The notes under the pieces were generated by a model. The model ran no database searches, was not told where the DNA came from, and was given only the letters and a program-made list of their open reading frames with translations. Made by a program: the position numbers and the translations under genes. Shown here piece by piece: positions 38,084 to 40,912 of a DNA stretch of 40,912 bases; within the stretch, counting starts at the first letter, position 1; each line of letters starts with the position of its first letter. This stretch comes from Promethearchaeota archaeon. Its GTDB lineage: Archaea; Asgardarchaeota; Lokiarchaeia; Sigyniarchaeales; SOKP01. The stretch spans positions 1 to 40,912 of the forward strand of contig JAGXNS010000010.1 of the NCBI GenBank assembly GCA_019894855.1. Reading direction: 5' to 3'.

Positions 38084-39193
38084 TTATATCCAGAACTCAG
38101 ACGAAGAACTAAACCTTTTAATTTTGGAGAAAGGACAAGCAGCAATACAATTCCCGCAATCACCTGAATTTTCGATCCAAAATTCAAAGCATTTTTCTAC
38201 ATCAACATAGTATTTTTTAACACATGAGTTGTTAGATATTGTAGCCGGTTCAAAAGCAGGGTCTATTTCTTTTGTAATAGCGTCGCTTTCACAAGCCTCG
38301 GCGCATTTAAAGCAAGTTTTACAGAATTTCTTAACTTTTTTAATAAAACCTAAGTTCAAATCATCAGCTATTAAAGGCATATCTGTAAAAACTTTACAAA
38401 TCCTAACTCTTGGGCCATATTCTGGTGTGAGCAACAATCCATTTCTACCTAAAGCTCCTAAGCCTGCGTCAATTGCTAGCGGTATACTAAGTGCAGTATC
38501 GTTGCCGCACTGGATCGCTCGATATCCTAAATTTCTGATAAATTCACCTAAACAAGCTATTGCAAAAGCCATTTTTGAATAACCTACAGCTGATGCAGCG
38601 GAGGCAGGTTGAGCAGGTGCAGTAGAAATTGCTTTTTGGTCCATTTCGATAGCCATAACAATAACTTTATTTATCCCCTCTGGCAAATTAATTGGGCTTT
38701 CTAATATAGAATTAGACGCATCACCTTTTCTGATTCTTTCTTTTGATTCCGTTTCGCTGGATAATGTAGGTCTTACAAAACCAGTTTTATAAATCCATCT
38801 CTCATTAACATCTGCAATACCTACTAGTGATGCTCCATAAAATTCAGCTGCTTTTTTAGTCTTTTCAGTAAAAGTTTTTAAATCTTTAACCTGATATTTT
38901 TCTTTCATCCAGTCAACTCCGTATCCTATGTCTATTAATTCTTCTCTGTGCCAATTGAAAGCAAAAGGAAATTTTTCGTAAACAGTCCATCCTGCTGCAA
39001 CCAGCGCAAAATCGATTCGAGAATACCCATCTTCACCCGAGTTAATATGATTGTTTATATTATACTCGAACATTTTTCCATAAGTAGGTAGCGATTTATC
39101 CCATAATCTCCTATAAATCATGTTATACTTCTGCTCGAAGCGACGGTAGGAATTCTCGTCAATCTCGTAGGGAAAATCTTTTTTGGTTTGCAT
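38084..39193 (-). CDS. Reductive dehalogenase (RdhA)-like corrinoid/Fe-S protein without obvious TAT signal
   Basis: 369 aa; AIDAGLGALGRNGLLLTPEYGPRVRICKVFTDMPL, CKTCFKCAEAC and CFEFWIENSGDCGNCIAACPFSK. Confidence 0.8.
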   Translation of the reverse strand: MQTKKDFPYEIDENSYRRFEQKYNMIYRRLWDKSLPTYGKMFEYNINNHINSGEDGYSRIDFALVAAGWTVYEKFPFAFNWHREELIDIGYGVDWMKEKYQVKDLKTFTEKTKKAAEFYGASLVGIADVNERWIYKTGFVRPTLSSETESKERIRKGDASNSILESPINLPEGINKVIVMAIEMDQKAISTAPAQPASAASAVGYSKMAFAIACLGEFIRNLGYRAIQCGNDTALSIPLAIDAGLGALGRNGLLLTPEYGPRVRICKVFTDMPLIADDLNLGFIKKVKKFCKTCFKCAEACESDAITKEIDPAFEPATISNNSCVKKYYVDVEKCFEFWIENSGDCGNCIAACPFSKIKRFSSSSEFWI

Positions 39194-39350
39194 CTCAATC
39201 CTTTTTCTCTATTAAATTCTTTTTTTACTACTTCTTTAAATTGTCTAGTCTATTAAATATTAATTTTAAGTATGAAATATAAAATTTTAAGAAGAAATTT
39301 ATAAGTTATTTTAATACAAATTGAAATACGTAGTTCAATATTATTAATAT

Positions 39351-39635
39351 ATGATATTTATACTTGCCACAAAACTTAAAAATTTAAATTTAGATCGCAA
39401 AGAACACGGTGAAAAATTTTTAAAATTAGTTAAAGAAAAAGTTCCGAATGTTAAATGGATTGCACATTACGCAATATTAGGACCTTATGATTTTATAGAT
39501 ATTTTCGAAACTGATAACGAACGCGAAGCAGCGAAAGTTTCCTTACTTTCCCGAATTATAGGGGCTGATTTTGCTGAAAGCTGGACCGCTATTAAATACA
39601 CAGAATTTCTTAAATTAGTAGAAGATTTAGAGTAA
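39351..39635 (+). CDS. GYD-domain / AsnC-ligand-binding-like small protein
   Basis: 94 aa; AHYAILGPYDFIDIFETDNEREAAKVSLL. Confidence 0.75.
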   Translation: MIFILATKLKNLNLDRKEHGEKFLKLVKEKVPNVKWIAHYAILGPYDFIDIFETDNEREAAKVSLLSRIIGADFAESWTAIKYTEFLKLVEDLE

Positions 39636-39653
39636 AAGAAGTGTTGTTCACTC

Positions 39654-40022
39654 ATGAAGAGGTTTATAGTGCAAATAGGATCAGGTGTAGATCAACACGG
39701 ACATAACGATGATTGCACTAATGCCGCAATAAAAGCGGTTAAAAACGCATTCTCAAATAACTGCCTTACAGGTCTGTTGGAAATTTGTGGTTTAAAAGAG
39801 CCAAAAGATCTTCAAAAAATGATCGTACATGTTAAGATTGGAGCACCTTATCCCGAAAATGTAAAAAGAGAAAAAATTTTACAAGCCATTCCATTTGGTT
39901 CCAAATCAATTGAGGTAGAAAAAGGAGGATTAGTTGCGGCAGGGATAATGATTAAAAAATTAGGGGATACTACTGACAAAATAATTGTTTGTAATGCGGC
40001 CGTAACCGTATCGATCCTATAA
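39654..40022 (+). CDS. Lin0512 family protein
   Basis: 122 aa; QIGSGVDQHGHNDDCTNAAIKAVKNAF and VHVKIGAPYPE are typical of the family. Confidence 0.8.
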   Translation: MKRFIVQIGSGVDQHGHNDDCTNAAIKAVKNAFSNNCLTGLLEICGLKEPKDLQKMIVHVKIGAPYPENVKREKILQAIPFGSKSIEVEKGGLVAAGIMIKKLGDTTDKIIVCNAAVTVSIL

Positions 40023-40059
40023 AAAGAAAAGTAAATACATTAAAAGAGGAAACAATATT

Positions 40060-40632
40060 ATGGTGAAAAGATGCAAATGGGCAGATTACAATGACTTGAT
40101 GAAGGCATATCACGATAAAGAATGGGGGACACCTGAACATGATGACAAATTTCTCTACGAGCTCTTGATTTTGGAAGGAATGCAAGCTGGTTTAAGCTGG
40201 AACACAGTGCTTCAAAAACGAAACAATTTTAGAAAAGCTTTTGATAATTTTGACTACAATAAAATTATAAGATACAAAGAAAATAAAATCGAGGTTTTGA
40301 TGCAAAACGAGGGAATAATTCGAAATCGATTAAAAATCCAATCCATAATCACAAATGCTAAATCTCTTATTAAAGTTCAAGCCGAATTTGGTTCATTTAA
40401 TAAATACATATGGGATTTTGTGAATAATAAACCAGTTCATAATTCTTGGAAAAAGTTAGAAGATTTACCATCAAACACTGAACTTTCTAACAGAATTAGC
40501 AAAGATATGAAAAAAAGAGGATTTAAATTTATTGGATCGACAATTATATACTCCTTTTTACAAGCGATTGGAATTGTAAATGACCATACAACTGATTGCT
40601 TTCGATACAGCGAATTAACGAATTCGCCCTAA
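40060..40632 (+). CDS. tag: DNA-3-methyladenine glycosylase I
   Basis: 190 aa; KRCKWADYNDLMKAYHDKEWGTPEHDD, LEGMQAGLSW, VNDHTTDCFR. Confidence 0.93.
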   Translation: MVKRCKWADYNDLMKAYHDKEWGTPEHDDKFLYELLILEGMQAGLSWNTVLQKRNNFRKAFDNFDYNKIIRYKENKIEVLMQNEGIIRNRLKIQSIITNAKSLIKVQAEFGSFNKYIWDFVNNKPVHNSWKKLEDLPSNTELSNRISKDMKKRGFKFIGSTIIYSFLQAIGIVNDHTTDCFRYSELTNSP

Positions 40633-40634
40633 TG

Positions 40635-40912
40635 CTAATTTAAATTCTCTAAACCAATTTCTTCTTCTGCATATTTCTTTAATGCAATCCATTGAGCATC
40701 AGTTGTTCCAAAATATTTAAAAACCGCGATACCTAAACCAAAATTGAACCCTCTCATTTGTTTTAGCATTTCCTCCTGATTGCATTCAACAGAATTTGTT
40801 ACTGCCAACACAGGGCTTTTAAATTCGTGAAATCTTTTCTTCATATTCCTCATAAAATACCAATAAAAAAGATTACCAACTTTCTCCCAATACCACCCAT
40901 CGTCTCGCGTTC
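40635..40912 (-). CDS. C-terminal end of a protein that begins outside the window
   Basis: The frame of the listed 72-aa ORF stays open upstream to the window edge (TRDDGWYWEKVGNLFYWYFMRNMKKRFHEFK...), so the listed Met is probably internal. Confidence 0.6.
   Translation of the reverse strand, partial: TRDDGWYWEKVGNLFYWYFMRNMKKRFHEFKSPVLAVTNSVECNQEEMLKQMRGFNFGLGIAVFKYFGTTDAQWIALKKYAEEEIGLENLN

Noticed and set aside
1-40912. CRISPR arrays, rRNA/tRNA genes, transposases, phage genes, toxin-antitoxin systems
   Set aside because: No regular spacer-repeat array, rRNA core, confident tRNA, transposase or phage module recognised. The two elements at 29.5-29.7 kb are only two copies and are too long for CRISPR repeats.

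Overview
AT-rich, gene-dense archaeal chromosomal window. It is most likely from an Asgard archaeon (Lokiarchaeia-like). That is an inference from the gene mix: three Ras/Rab-like small GTPases, candidate longin-like and V4R proteins, a RING-like mini zinc-finger protein, TBP, CDC48, PSTK, deoxyhypusine synthase and a Tes-like radical SAM enzyme. Main blocks: (1) a PadR-like regulator plus a heterodimeric ABC exporter operon, one half carrying a ~220-residue insertion inside its nucleotide-binding domain; (2) a 6.4-10.6 kb block of poorly characterised genes, including a protein of exactly twelve 35-residue repeats; (3) a GC-elevated, hairpin-rich candidate ncRNA at ~10.92-11.09 kb upstream of a Tes-like gene; (4) GTPase genes next to V4R-like genes at two loci, one with an intervening CGPC thioredoxin that has no canonical start codon; (5) CDC48, PSTK and GIY-YIG genes; (6) a TBP gene preceded by three TTTATAAA octamers; (7) two ~80-nt tandem hairpin elements at ~29.55-29.74 kb; (8) an ArgRS-agmatinase-deoxyhypusine synthase operon; (9) DegT and Gfo/Idh/MocA genes; (10) a reductive-dehalogenase-like protein; (11) a GYD, Lin0512 and Tag operon. 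No rRNA, confident tRNA, CRISPR array, transposase or phage genes were seen. All family calls come from reading motifs by eye; no database search was run.
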